A DNA stretch of 53,973 bases from Bacteroidales bacterium (GTDB lineage: Bacteria; Bacteroidota; Bacteroidia; Bacteroidales; UBA932): assembly GCA_017471965.1 (NCBI GenBank), contig JAFURF010000083.1, positions 1 through 53,973 on the forward strand, in the 5' to 3' direction. The position numbers and the translations under genes were made by a program. Every line of letters begins with the position of its first letter. Positions within the stretch are counted from its first letter, which is position 1. Below the pieces are notes generated by a model, which made no database searches, was not told where the DNA came from, and saw only the letters and a program-made list of their open reading frames with translations. This document shows, in pieces, positions 17,041-25,708 of this stretch.

Positions 17041-17538
17041 TTATTTGATTGTTGAATCTGCGAAAGTAACTGACCAAGGCTCGTCCTTGTCCACGCATGG
17101 CTTGGCCATAGCGACACGGATGCTTGTCACGTTTGCAAGCATTTCTTCTGTAATCTCACCGCCATTGGTAAGGTCTACCTTAAGGGCTGTAAGTTTATTG
17201 ATAGGCTTGCCGGTCTGACGATAGAAAGTGACAGCCTTCACCTGCTTTGTCTGGCCGTCGTCATCCTTGTAGCGCACGAATACGCTGAGAATGACTTCGC
17301 TCTTAAGGACGTTAAGAGTAAGGTCAGTGTGTCCGTTAAGGTCACCGCTCACTCCGGGAAGGTCGATCCACCTGTCAGAACTTCCTGTAAAATAAGCAGT
17401 GCATGTCTCGTCATCATACTCGGTGTTTCCACCATGACGTGCCACCTCTTCCATGGTGATGAACTTCCATGGCGCATTCTGGGCAAATGCCGCTGTTCCC
17501 ATCAGAAGGGACACAGCAATCAACAAAATCTTTTTCAT
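17041..17538 (-). CDS. Secreted protein of unknown function, 165 residues
   Basis: A clear signal peptide (MKKILLIAVSLLMGTAAFAQ) is followed by a soluble domain of about 145 residues rich in beta strands. Notable segments are APWKFITMEEVARHGG, DRWIDLPGVSGDLNGHTDL, VFVRYKDDDGQTKQVKAV and a closing VTSIRVAMAKPC...WSVTFAD. I do not recognise a named family; the alternation of strands and the final SIR strand would fit a jelly-roll carbohydrate-binding fold, but this is speculative. It lacks a lipobox, so it is periplasmic or secreted. It is divergent from GH115 and upstream of the 47-residue peptide and HTCS, suggesting a role linked to xylan sensing or binding. Confidence 0.75.
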   Translation of the reverse strand: MKKILLIAVSLLMGTAAFAQNAPWKFITMEEVARHGGNTEYDDETCTAYFTGSSDRWIDLPGVSGDLNGHTDLTLNVLKSEVILSVFVRYKDDDGQTKQVKAVTFYRQTGKPINKLTALKVDLTNGGEITEEMLANVTSIRVAMAKPCVDKDEPWSVTFADSTIK

Positions 17539-17584
17539 TTCACTTACTTTTAATGGTATTATCGTTCGTGTATTTTTTCTTCTG

Positions 17585-17592
17585 CAAAGGTA
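17585..17592 (-). promoter_or_regulatory. Candidate -7 element for the secreted 165-residue protein
   Basis: The minus strand reads TACCTTTG, an exact TAnnTTTG match, 47 bp upstream of the ATG at 17538. It is part of a perfect 8-bp inverted repeat, TGCAAAGG (17583-17590) with CCTTTGCA (17613-17620). No TTTG is seen at the usual -33 spacing. Confidence 0.45.
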
Positions 17593-17721
17593 TCTGAAAG
17601 AAATGCAAGAGGCCTTTGCATGATTATCATGAACATTCCATTTTATTACACACGCTTACGATATGTATCATAGTCACCATCGTTTATATTTCATATGATG
17701 ACTTGTTTATATCGCACGCGC

Positions 17722-17750
17722 GTTACATATGAAGGTATTGCATATATTTG
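17722..17750 (+). promoter_or_regulatory. Candidate GH115-GH98 promoter
   Basis: TATATTTG (17743-17750) matches the TAnnTTTG -7 element, 42 bp before the GH115 start. GTTACAT (17722-17728) lies 14 bp upstream of it, where a -33 element or activator site would be; the same heptamer occurs near the susC and HTCS starts. The rest of the 253-bp divergent gap (17539-17791) holds the promoter for the 165-residue gene. Confidence 0.45.
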
Positions 17751-17791
17751 AATCCGGAAATCAGGTGATAACACATAAAAACGACAGGCAC

Positions 17792-20296
17792 ATGAAAAGA
17801 ACCATCATGCTTATGCTCAGCATCCTGCTGGCTTTCGTCTCATATGCAGCAGAAGGATTTGTATCTTTCGACAGGCGCTCGGGGGACCTCGCTCTGATCA
17901 GGAACAGCAGGCCTCTAGCCATTTACTACGACTCAAGTGACCACGAAGGCGTGACCATGGCTGTAGAAAGCCTGAAAAAGGACATCGAAGCGGTATGCGG
18001 AACCGCTCCTGAAATGATAGCATCCCCAGAGAAGGAATGCATCGTCATCGGCTCTTTGAAGTCACCGCTCATCAGACAGATGCTGTCTGCAGGAAGACTG
18101 GATGCAAAGGCTCTGGAAGGAAAGAACGAGAAATACATCATCAGTGTGGTAGACAAGCCTCTGGACGGGGTTGAAAAGGCATTGGTAATAGCAGGAAGCG
18201 ACAAAAGAGGCGCCATCTACGGAATATATGAATTGTCAAAGCAGATAGGAGTATCACCATGGTACTGGTGGATGGACGTGCCGGTCAGACATCAGGACAA
18301 CATCTATATAAAGAAAGGCATATACACTGACGGAGAGCCGAAAGTGGCATACAGAGGAATATTCATCAACGACGAGTGGCCGTCATTCGGGAACTGGGCC
18401 AACTCCAGGTTCGGAGGCATCAACAGCAGATGCTACAAGCATGTTTTCGAACTTCTTCTCAGATTGAAAGCCAATTACATGTGGCCTGCCATGTGGGGAA
18501 GCGCATTCTATGACGACGACAAGGAAAACGGCATACTGGCAGACAAGATGGGCATTGTCATGGGAACGTCTCATCACGAACCTATGGCCCTCGCCCAGCA
18601 GGACTGGAAGCGTCGCGGACACGGAGAATGGAATTATGTCAAGAACGAAGAAGGTCTGAAGGACTTCTGGAGAAGCGGAATGGAACGTGCCAAAGGCTGG
18701 GAGACACTCGTCACCGTAGGAATGCGAGGTGACGGAGACGAAGCCATGGAAGACAGCGGCAACATCACCCTTATGGAAAAGATCGTCGCTGACCAGAGGC
18801 AGATAATCAGCGATGTCACAGGCAAGCCTGCATGCGAGACGCCTCAGGTCTGGGCACTGTATAAGGAAGTGCAGGACTATTACGACATGGGTATGCAGGT
18901 ACCCGATGACATCACCCTCATGTTCTGCGACGACAACTGGGGAAACGTCAGGAAACTTCCGAAACTTGACGCCGCACCTAGAAAGGGAGGTTACGGAATG
19001 TACTATCATTTCGACTATGTCGGAGGTCCGAGGAACTCCAAATGGATAAACATCAGCCCTATACCGCGTGTATGGGAACAGATGAACCTCACATACTCAT
19101 ACGGTGTGGACAAGATCTGGATAGTCAATGTAGGTGACCTCAAGCCTATGGAGTACCCCATCACCTTCTTCCTGGACATGGCGTGGGATCCGGAAAGATT
19201 CAATCCGGACAATCTGATCCTGCACTCGGTGGAATTCTGCAAGTCTGTTTTCGGAGAAGAGCATGCGGAAGAAGCGGCGCGCCTGCTCCGCACATATGCG
19301 AAATTCAACAGGCGCGTTACTCCTGAGGTCCTCAATCACAAGACATTCTCGATGAATTACGGCGAATGGGCAAGAGTTACCGCGGAATACTGCAGACTGG
19401 CTGAAGATGCACGGAAATTGGCGACGAATCTTCCTGCAGAATATCAGGACGCATGGTTCCAACTTCTCGGCTACCCTATCCAGGCATGTTCGAACCTCTA
19501 TGACATGTACTATGCCCAGGCCATGAACCAGAGACTTGCCAAAAAGAAAGACCCTCAGGCCAATCTCTGGGCCGACAGAGTGGAGGAATGCTACGCAAGG
19601 GACGTAGAACTCACCAGAGAATATCATAGCATTGCCGGAGGGAAATGGGATCATATGATGGACCAGATCCACATAGGATACACCTCATGGAACAACCCTG
19701 ACAAGAGCAGCATGCCGACAATAACCAGAGTGGAAGGAGAACCGGCCGGACCGATCGAAATCCCTAAATACCAGTCACCTTCAGAGGAAGACAGCAGAAG
19801 GTTCGTCGAAACCGACGGATACGTCAGCATAGAAGCAGAACATTATAGCCGCAGGCAGGACGGACAGAAAGCAGAATGGGCAGTGATTCTGGAACTCGGA
19901 CATACGCTCTCAGCCATCACAACCCTTCCCGCAACAGAATCTCCGGAAGGACTGGCACTGGAATATGACATGGAGATAGCAACCAAGGGCTACGCACGAG
20001 TGACCCTGCGGTTCTCTCCTACCCTCAACTTCAACGGCACCGGACTCAGGTACGCAATAAGTTTCAACGGAGAAGAAGAACAGATAGTGAACATAAACGG
20101 GCATTACAACGGAGAATTGGGCCAATGGCAGAGGGAACATAGGATCGACTGCCAGACAATCCACAACATCCGCAAGCCGGGAAAGCATACCCTCCGCATC
20201 CGTCCTCTTGATCCGGGCCTGGTACTGCAGAAGATCATGATCAACATGGGCGGACAGAGAAAGAGTTACCTGGGTGCCCCGGAAACTTCATACTAG
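17792..20296 (+). CDS. GH115 xylan alpha-1,2-glucuronidase
   Basis: Removes glucuronic acid or 4-O-methyl-glucuronic acid from internal xylose units of glucuronoxylan. The mature protein follows a signal peptide of about 20 residues and totals 834 residues, usual for GH115. The domain order fits the family: an N-terminal alpha/beta domain with VIAGSDKRGAIYGIYELS and GVSPWYWWMDVP, a TIM-barrel catalytic domain with FINDEWPSFGNWANSRFGG and KANYMWPAMWGSAF, a helical region with EVLNHKTFSMNYGEW, and a C-terminal beta domain starting YVSIEAEHYSR. The KEVQDYY (Glu near 359) and FCDDNWGNVR segments match the catalytic region of characterised Bacteroides GH115. The ATG at 17792 is chosen over 17729 because it begins the signal peptide. 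It is 9 bp ahead of GH98, so they form an operon. Confidence 0.93.
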   Translation: MKRTIMLMLSILLAFVSYAAEGFVSFDRRSGDLALIRNSRPLAIYYDSSDHEGVTMAVESLKKDIEAVCGTAPEMIASPEKECIVIGSLKSPLIRQMLSAGRLDAKALEGKNEKYIISVVDKPLDGVEKALVIAGSDKRGAIYGIYELSKQIGVSPWYWWMDVPVRHQDNIYIKKGIYTDGEPKVAYRGIFINDEWPSFGNWANSRFGGINSRCYKHVFELLLRLKANYMWPAMWGSAFYDDDKENGILADKMGIVMGTSHHEPMALAQQDWKRRGHGEWNYVKNEEGLKDFWRSGMERAKGWETLVTVGMRGDGDEAMEDSGNITLMEKIVADQRQIISDVTGKPACETPQVWALYKEVQDYYDMGMQVPDDITLMFCDDNWGNVRKLPKLDAAPRKGGYGMYYHFDYVGGPRNSKWINISPIPRVWEQMNLTYSYGVDKIWIVNVGDLKPMEYPITFFLDMAWDPERFNPDNLILHSVEFCKSVFGEEHAEEAARLLRTYAKFNRRVTPEVLNHKTFSMNYGEWARVTAEYCRLAEDARKLATNLPAEYQDAWFQLLGYPIQACSNLYDMYYAQAMNQRLAKKKDPQANLWADRVEECYARDVELTREYHSIAGGKWDHMMDQIHIGYTSWNNPDKSSMPTITRVEGEPAGPIEIPKYQSPSEEDSRRFVETDGYVSIEAEHYSRRQDGQKAEWAVILELGHTLSAITTLPATESPEGLALEYDMEIATKGYARVTLRFSPTLNFNGTGLRYAISFNGEEEQIVNINGHYNGELGQWQREHRIDCQTIHNIRKPGKHTLRIRPLDPGLVLQKIMINMGGQRKSYLGAPETSY

Positions 20297-20305
20297 GAAT
20301 AACAC

Positions 20306-23050
20306 ATGAGAAACAATATCATTCTGATACTTACCCTGACGGTTCTGACATCATGCGTCAAAGAGCCGCAGGACGAGATGGGGAACAACGCCCTTCATCA
20401 TGGAACAGAAGCATTTGCGGGCACCCTCAACAAGAACATACAGGCTCTGAATACCATCGCTCAGGCATACACTTCCGGGCATGGAATAAAGGCATGCATA
20501 CCTTATGAGGCTGCAGATGGCTTTGCCATTCTCTTCACAGATGGAAGATCCGCATCATTCAGCACCGTCCCCTCAGTTCTGGGCAACGGGAGCGTGACAC
20601 CTGCCACCAGCCCGATGGTCGGAATCAGCATGGAAGACAACGACATCGTGTGGACCATTGACGGGAAAAGCACGGGAAAACATGCATATGGTCCATCCGA
20701 ATGTCCGGCATTCACGGCCACTAAAGAAGGCCTGGAACTTCGTTTCGGAGACAAACTGATTGACTCTTATGCCTTTACTGACCTGACACTTGCCAGTTTC
20801 TTCAAGACCGTAACCCAAGAAGATGAAAAATACACGATTGAGTTCCACAACAACGTATCTCTTGATTTTTCGGCATCGGCATCTGAAACAGTCCCTCCTG
20901 TCCAGGGAACAGGTGCAATCAGGCGTCCGGTATCTCCACAACAGCCTATGTGGCTCATCCACATAGACACATGGCTCCATCCCGACCCTCAGAAGATCAT
21001 TGACATGATACCATCGGACATCCTCCCATATGTGGTCTTCAACCTGTCACTTTCAGTAGAGGGATCAAGTACCGGAAAATGGACCAAGGTGGAATACGGA
21101 TATGAAACAGCGAGATCATGGCTGCGCACATGTGCCATGAATCAGGTATGGGCCATGATACAGCCTGCAAGCGGCGCATATTGTCATTTCAAGGACACCG
21201 AATCATATGATGAAGCGGCGGAGAGTCTGTATGCGGAATTCTACAGGGAGTATCCGAACTTCATCGGCTTCAACTACTGCGAACAGTTCTGGGGATTCGG
21301 CGAAGAATATTCCGTCTCATACGGGCAGAGACTCAAGCATTGGGCAAACCTCATGAGACTCACTCATGAATACGGCGGCTACCTTATCATCAGTTGCTGC
21401 GGTCCGTACTACGCAGCCTCAATGAACCCTGTGGCGATGGTCAAGAATGGCGGAGAATTCACTGAAATGTGCCGTGCATATCCGGAAAACCTCATAATAT
21501 GTGAGAAATTCACAAGCAAGTACGGATTCTACAACAATGAAAGCGCATGCCTTGGCATGTGGCTCTCCGGATTTGCAGGGCAATACGGAATCCGTTTCGA
21601 CACATGCGGATGGAACGAGACAGCAGACAATGTGAAATGCCCTCGTGGAGCAGAGATAAGCGCTCTGTTCGAACATATCATGCTCACCGGAGAGACAGTC
21701 ATTGACGGGCCAGAACTGATATGGGAAGAATGCTATAAGGAAGTCTCGGCAGTAAAGACTGATGACGGATACACTTCGCGCCGATGGGAAGCATTCCCAC
21801 AGTTCGGCAACATCAGCATAGACCTGTTCAGAAAGATCATTGACGGAACGATCAGGATACCTTCAAGAAAGGAAGTCATCGAAAGGAGCGGACTTATACT
21901 CATCCATGACATCAACTCAGGAACTGACCGTCAGAAATATACTGCTCCGGAAGGCCTTTATGAAGGTCTGTACCAGACTGAAGGAGACGGCGACATGCTT
22001 GACAACAGGACCTGGCTCAAGAAATCAGGACGTTATCCGTCAATCCCTTACGCTGCGGAACTCAACGATGCCCAAGCACAGACATTCCGTACCATAATGA
22101 ACATGTCGGACTACGGTACGGCATGGGGAGATATCGAGAGCAAGGTGGAAGTTCTGAACAACATGTTCCCTGAAGAATATTCGGGAGACATCTTTGCAGG
22201 AAGGCATGAGAACGCATGGGTGACCTACAATCCGTATAGAGAGATCAGAAGGGCTGAAGGTACTCTCTCTCTGAAACTGAATTCATGCAGTTCGCTCACT
22301 GTGTCCCATCCGAACTTCTCGGCAGCAGTCATCAAGGAGTCTGCAGACGACATCAACGTCTATCTGAACAACTACGACCCGCACGACAATTCCCTGAAGA
22401 CTGATGAATTCACAGTACACGGCGCCGTTCAGGAACCTTCGGTATCGTTCACAGACAGAGGCGATCATCCTTCCAGCGATGTACAGACCACATGGGAAGA
22501 TGGAATATTCACCATACAGGTCAGTCATAACGGTCCTCTCGACCTCACCATCAGATGCACCGGTACCGACACAGGCAAATCCCTCAGCGTCACTTCCGCT
22601 CCTGTATCAGTTCCACAAAGCCCGGACGTATACAAGGGAGAATATCAGTTCGAGGCTGAAAACTTCGATTACAAGAACATAGCATCCATAATAAAGAACG
22701 GATGCTCAGGAAGCGTCAGAAACTATACTGGTCAGGGTTACATGGATTTCGGACAGAAGTCGGGCGCATCCGCAAGAATTTCGTTCAATCAAAAGCAGAT
22801 GGCTCAGTGCTCGATAGGAATAAAATACATGGCACCGGACAGCGACATCGCATCCCTCTCGGTATATATAAACGGGAAATCCGCTTTTCAGCCGATTCTT
22901 ACCCGGACATCTGATGGAGAATGGAATATCTGTCATCAGTTCATCGAACTCAAGACAGGGACCAACACCATAGAAATCCGGGCAGAAGACCAGTCTGAAA
23001 GCAGATTGTTAATAGATAATATCGTACTGACTCCGATCAGCGCTCAATAA
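20306..23050 (+). CDS. GH98 endo-beta-1,4-xylanase-like lipoprotein
   Basis: A 914-residue surface lipoprotein (Cys near 17, VLTSCVKEP). Residues about 40-110 resemble DUF4988 (LNKNIQALNTIAQAYTSG, then ADGFAILFTDG). The GH98 catalytic module spans about 205-560, with PMWLIHIDTWLHPDPQKI, MIPSDILPYVVFNLSLSV, WAMIQPASGAYCHF, FNYCEQFWGFGEE and NLIICEKFTSKYGFYNNES; the Glu residues in the last two are candidates for acid and base. The final 140 residues, from YQFEAENFDYKN to LLIDNIVLTPI, form a CBM6/35-like domain. Some GH98 enzymes cut blood-group antigens, but a Bacteroides ovatus GH98 is an endo-xylanase on complex cereal xylan, which fits the GH115, GH95 and GH31 neighbours. Its stop lies 2 bp from that of the convergent GH95. 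Confidence 0.85.
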   Translation: MRNNIILILTLTVLTSCVKEPQDEMGNNALHHGTEAFAGTLNKNIQALNTIAQAYTSGHGIKACIPYEAADGFAILFTDGRSASFSTVPSVLGNGSVTPATSPMVGISMEDNDIVWTIDGKSTGKHAYGPSECPAFTATKEGLELRFGDKLIDSYAFTDLTLASFFKTVTQEDEKYTIEFHNNVSLDFSASASETVPPVQGTGAIRRPVSPQQPMWLIHIDTWLHPDPQKIIDMIPSDILPYVVFNLSLSVEGSSTGKWTKVEYGYETARSWLRTCAMNQVWAMIQPASGAYCHFKDTESYDEAAESLYAEFYREYPNFIGFNYCEQFWGFGEEYSVSYGQRLKHWANLMRLTHEYGGYLIISCCGPYYAASMNPVAMVKNGGEFTEMCRAYPENLIICEKFTSKYGFYNNESACLGMWLSGFAGQYGIRFDTCGWNETADNVKCPRGAEISALFEHIMLTGETVIDGPELIWEECYKEVSAVKTDDGYTSRRWEAFPQFGNISIDLFRKIIDGTIRIPSRKEVIERSGLILIHDINSGTDRQKYTAPEGLYEGLYQTEGDGDMLDNRTWLKKSGRYPSIPYAAELNDAQAQTFRTIMNMSDYGTAWGDIESKVEVLNNMFPEEYSGDIFAGRHENAWVTYNPYREIRRAEGTLSLKLNSCSSLTVSHPNFSAAVIKESADDINVYLNNYDPHDNSLKTDEFTVHGAVQEPSVSFTDRGDHPSSDVQTTWEDGIFTIQVSHNGPLDLTIRCTGTDTGKSLSVTSAPVSVPQSPDVYKGEYQFEAENFDYKNIASIIKNGCSGSVRNYTGQGYMDFGQKSGASARISFNQKQMAQCSIGIKYMAPDSDIASLSVYINGKSAFQPILTRTSDGEWNICHQFIELKTGTNTIEIRAEDQSESRLLIDNIVLTPISAQ

Positions 23051-23052
23051 CG

Positions 23053-25524
23053 CTAATCAACAGAAACAACATATTCTTTACCCGGCAGCGTCTGAAGGTC
23101 ATATTCGTAGACTTCAGGCGCTGTCTTCACGTTCAGGACAGCGTCCGGAGACACGAGTGGTGCAGGAACTTCAGGAACAGCGTAGAAAGGCACTGAAACA
23201 ACGCCTTCAGCGGGAGTCATGGTTCCTTTTGCGCACTTCAAAGGAACTGCAGAACGGATACGGAGAGTGCCTCCCAAGTCCGAACGGATCCTCGCCTGAG
23301 TCATCTTTCCTTCAGCCCATTCCATATCCACTTCATATCCTCCGCGGGCCCTGAGACCTGTCACCTTACCTTCCGTCCATACTGACGGCATGGCAGGAAG
23401 CAGATGGAGGGCTCCGTCATGACACTGCAGGAGCATTTCGGCAATACCGGCAGTACAGCCGAAGTTGCCATCGATCTGGAAAGGAGGATGAGCATCGAAG
23501 AGATTAGGATATGTACCGCCTGAGTTAGCATAATCGGACTTCTGGGTACCGGTCAGGCTCAACTGGTCTGTGATGAGTTTGTAGGCCCTGTCACCATCAA
23601 GAAGACGTGCCCAGAGGCAGACTTTCCATCCCATGGACCATCCTGTCGCCACATCACCCCTGTATTCCAATGAGTTGCGGCATGCCTCGAAGAGTTCAGG
23701 AGTGCGGAAAGGAGATATCTGATTGCCTGGATAGAGACCATACAGATGAGACACATGACGATGATGGTCATCCGGACGGTCCCAGTCATGAAGCCATTCC
23801 TGGAGTTGTCCGTGACGGCCTATCTGCATCGGCGGCATCTTGGCACGGACTGTAACTAGAGTATCCGCAAATGCATCATCATCCACTCCCAGGACATCCC
23901 CTGCCTGAATGAGATGGGTGAAGAGTTCGGATATCATCTGATTGTCCATCGTTGTACCGGCACAATTGGTGACATATCCGTCCTTTGTCGGGAAAGCGTT
24001 CTCAGGAGAATTTGAAGGGACCGCGACCAGCCATCCGTGTTCAGGCTCCTCGACCATGAAGTCCAGGAAGAATTCCGCAGCGCCCTTCATCACAGGATAA
24101 ACCTCGGCAAGGTACTCCTTGTCACCGGTATACAGGTAATGCATCCAAAGATGCTGGCAGAACCATGCACCGCAGGTCGGCCACATTCCGGGGCCGGCAC
24201 CGTCAACCGGGCCGGTAGTCCTCCACAGGTCAGTATTATGATGAAGCATCCATCCGCGTGCCCCGTACATGTCTCTTGCGGTCTTCGCACCTGTCTGTGA
24301 CACTTCCTTTGCCATGGTGATGAACGGTTCGTGAAGTTCGGAAAGATTCGTCACCTCAGCAGGCCAGTAGTTCATCTCTGCGTTGATGTTTGTTGTGTAC
24401 TTGCTGTCCCAAGGCGGGAAGAGCATATCATTCCATATACCCTGCAGGTTCACAGGCTGGCATCCCGGCTGTGATGATGATATCAGAAGATAACGTCCGA
24501 ACTGGAAATAAAGTTCCACTAGTTGAGGATCTCTCGAAGATGCGAAATCACGCACTCTCTCATCCGTGGTCTTGGCAGCCTCCGGAGTAGTACCAAGGTC
24601 CAGTGTCACGCGGTCGAAATATGCCTTGTAGGCTTCTGTGTGCCTCTTGGCAAGTTTCTTATATGGCTTTGACGCGGCCTCTGCGACATATTCTCCGACA
24701 CGGGCATCCGGATCGGCAGAAATGTCATTATAGTTCACGAAATTTGTCGCTGCAGTGACATAGATCACGGCCTCATCCGCATCTTCTACGCTTATCGCTG
24801 ATTCTGCTGCAGTTGCAGTTCCGCCTACGGGACATACGCGGACGAGGGCTGTGAACTTCACCTTTCCTTTGAGGTTTTCACAATCCGTGCTTATTCCGCG
24901 GAGGACGATGTCGCCGTTTTCAACGCTCACCTCGGACCTCTGAGGCGAAGTCACTGATGCAATGAAGTCGAGCGCTCCCTTCTTTGATGCGGTCAGTCTG
25001 ATGACGATGGCATTATCAGCGAGAGAAGCGAATGTCTCACGGACATACTCCACGCCATCCACAACATATCTTGCCGTGGTCACGGCATCAGAAAGGTCCA
25101 GATCCCTGTAATATTCGGAATAAGTCTCATGTCCCGGGAAATCTATATACAGGTCCCCTACCGGCTGATACGGCATTCCATGGTTGGTGTTGGACACCAC
25201 ATATCTGTCAGCCAGTCTCTGAGCCTCAGCATACCGTCCTTCAAAAATCAGACTGCGGATCTCAGGAAGAGCCTCCAGAGCATCCGGATTGGCATTGGTG
25301 TTAGGTTCACCTGCCCATACAGTCTCTTCATTCAACTGAAGTCTTTCCCGCTCAGGGCCTCCGAAGACCATTGCTCCAAGTCGGCCGTTTCCGATCGGAA
25401 GAGCCTCCACCCACTGCGCTGCCGGCTCGTCATACCATAGTTTCAAGTCATCAGAAGGGCCTTCATTCACGCAACATGACCATGCTAAAGCAACGGTCAG
25501 AAAAGCAGAAATCAGTTTTTTCAT
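23053..25524 (-). CDS. GH95 alpha-L-galactosidase or alpha-L-fucosidase
   Basis: An 823-residue exported enzyme with a signal or lipobox sequence (LAWSCCVNE). The N-terminal beta domain shows [15 protein letters not shown] and [13 protein letters not shown], hallmarks of GH95. The (alpha/alpha)6 catalytic barrel contains [59 protein letters not shown] (candidate catalytic Glu) and [14 protein letters not shown] (candidate catalytic Asp). The family includes alpha-1,2-L-fucosidases and alpha-L-galactosidases; a B. ovatus GH95 in the complex-xylan locus removes L-galactose from corn xylan side chains. Context favours L-galactose here, but sequence alone does not decide. It has its own promoter and is separated from GH2 by two hairpins. 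Confidence 0.9.
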   Translation of the reverse strand: MKKLISAFLTVALAWSCCVNEGPSDDLKLWYDEPAAQWVEALPIGNGRLGAMVFGGPERERLQLNEETVWAGEPNTNANPDALEALPEIRSLIFEGRYAEAQRLADRYVVSNTNHGMPYQPVGDLYIDFPGHETYSEYYRDLDLSDAVTTARYVVDGVEYVRETFASLADNAIVIRLTASKKGALDFIASVTSPQRSEVSVENGDIVLRGISTDCENLKGKVKFTALVRVCPVGGTATAAESAISVEDADEAVIYVTAATNFVNYNDISADPDARVGEYVAEAASKPYKKLAKRHTEAYKAYFDRVTLDLGTTPEAAKTTDERVRDFASSRDPQLVELYFQFGRYLLISSSQPGCQPVNLQGIWNDMLFPPWDSKYTTNINAEMNYWPAEVTNLSELHEPFITMAKEVSQTGAKTARDMYGARGWMLHHNTDLWRTTGPVDGAGPGMWPTCGAWFCQHLWMHYLYTGDKEYLAEVYPVMKGAAEFFLDFMVEEPEHGWLVAVPSNSPENAFPTKDGYVTNCAGTTMDNQMISELFTHLIQAGDVLGVDDDAFADTLVTVRAKMPPMQIGRHGQLQEWLHDWDRPDDHHRHVSHLYGLYPGNQISPFRTPELFEACRNSLEYRGDVATGWSMGWKVCLWARLLDGDRAYKLITDQLSLTGTQKSDYANSGGTYPNLFDAHPPFQIDGNFGCTAGIAEMLLQCHDGALHLLPAMPSVWTEGKVTGLRARGGYEVDMEWAEGKMTQARIRSDLGGTLRIRSAVPLKCAKGTMTPAEGVVSVPFYAVPEVPAPLVSPDAVLNVKTAPEVYEYDLQTLPGKEYVVSVD

Positions 25525-25545
25525 ACTAAATGGATTTAGATATCA

Positions 25546-25576
25546 CAAATTTAACAGAATCTCTTTTAAAATACAA
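25546..25576 (-). promoter_or_regulatory. GH95 promoter
   Basis: The minus strand has TTG (25574-25576), a 20-bp spacer and TAAATTTG (25546-25553), the full Bacteroides promoter pattern, 21 bp before the GH95 start. This is the best promoter match in the window. It lies just downstream of two hairpins that follow the GH2 gene, so GH95 is probably transcribed independently. Confidence 0.65.
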
Positions 25577-25581
25577 TCCGT

Positions 25582-25618
25582 CGTGCTTCAAGGTCAATTT
25601 TCCCCACCTTCAAGCACG
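25582..25618. terminator. Hairpin A between GH2 and GH95
   Basis: CGTGCTTCAAGG (25582-25593) pairs with CCTTCAAGCACG (25607-25618) at 11 of 12 positions. Its left arm plus loop (to 25600) differs by about one base in eighteen from the reverse complement of hairpin B's right side, so the two are related inverted units. It may be a terminator for the GH31-GH2 transcript or part of a palindromic repeat element. Confidence 0.55.
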
Positions 25619-25654
25619 GCAAACAGGTCTGGAAGTATATCTATGACATAAAAG

Positions 25655-25691
25655 CGTGCTCCAAAGTCACAGAAATTGACCTTGGAGCACG
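25655..25691 (-). terminator. Hairpin B downstream of GH2
   Basis: CGTGCTCCAAAGTCA (25655-25669) pairs with TGACCTTGGAGCACG (25677-25691) at 14 of 15 positions with a 7-base loop. It begins 18 bp after the GH2 stop, and on the minus strand is followed by CTTTTAT, consistent with an intrinsic terminator, although the T-run is short. Confidence 0.6.
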
Positions 25692-25708
25692 ACATATAGA
25701 TTTCATCA

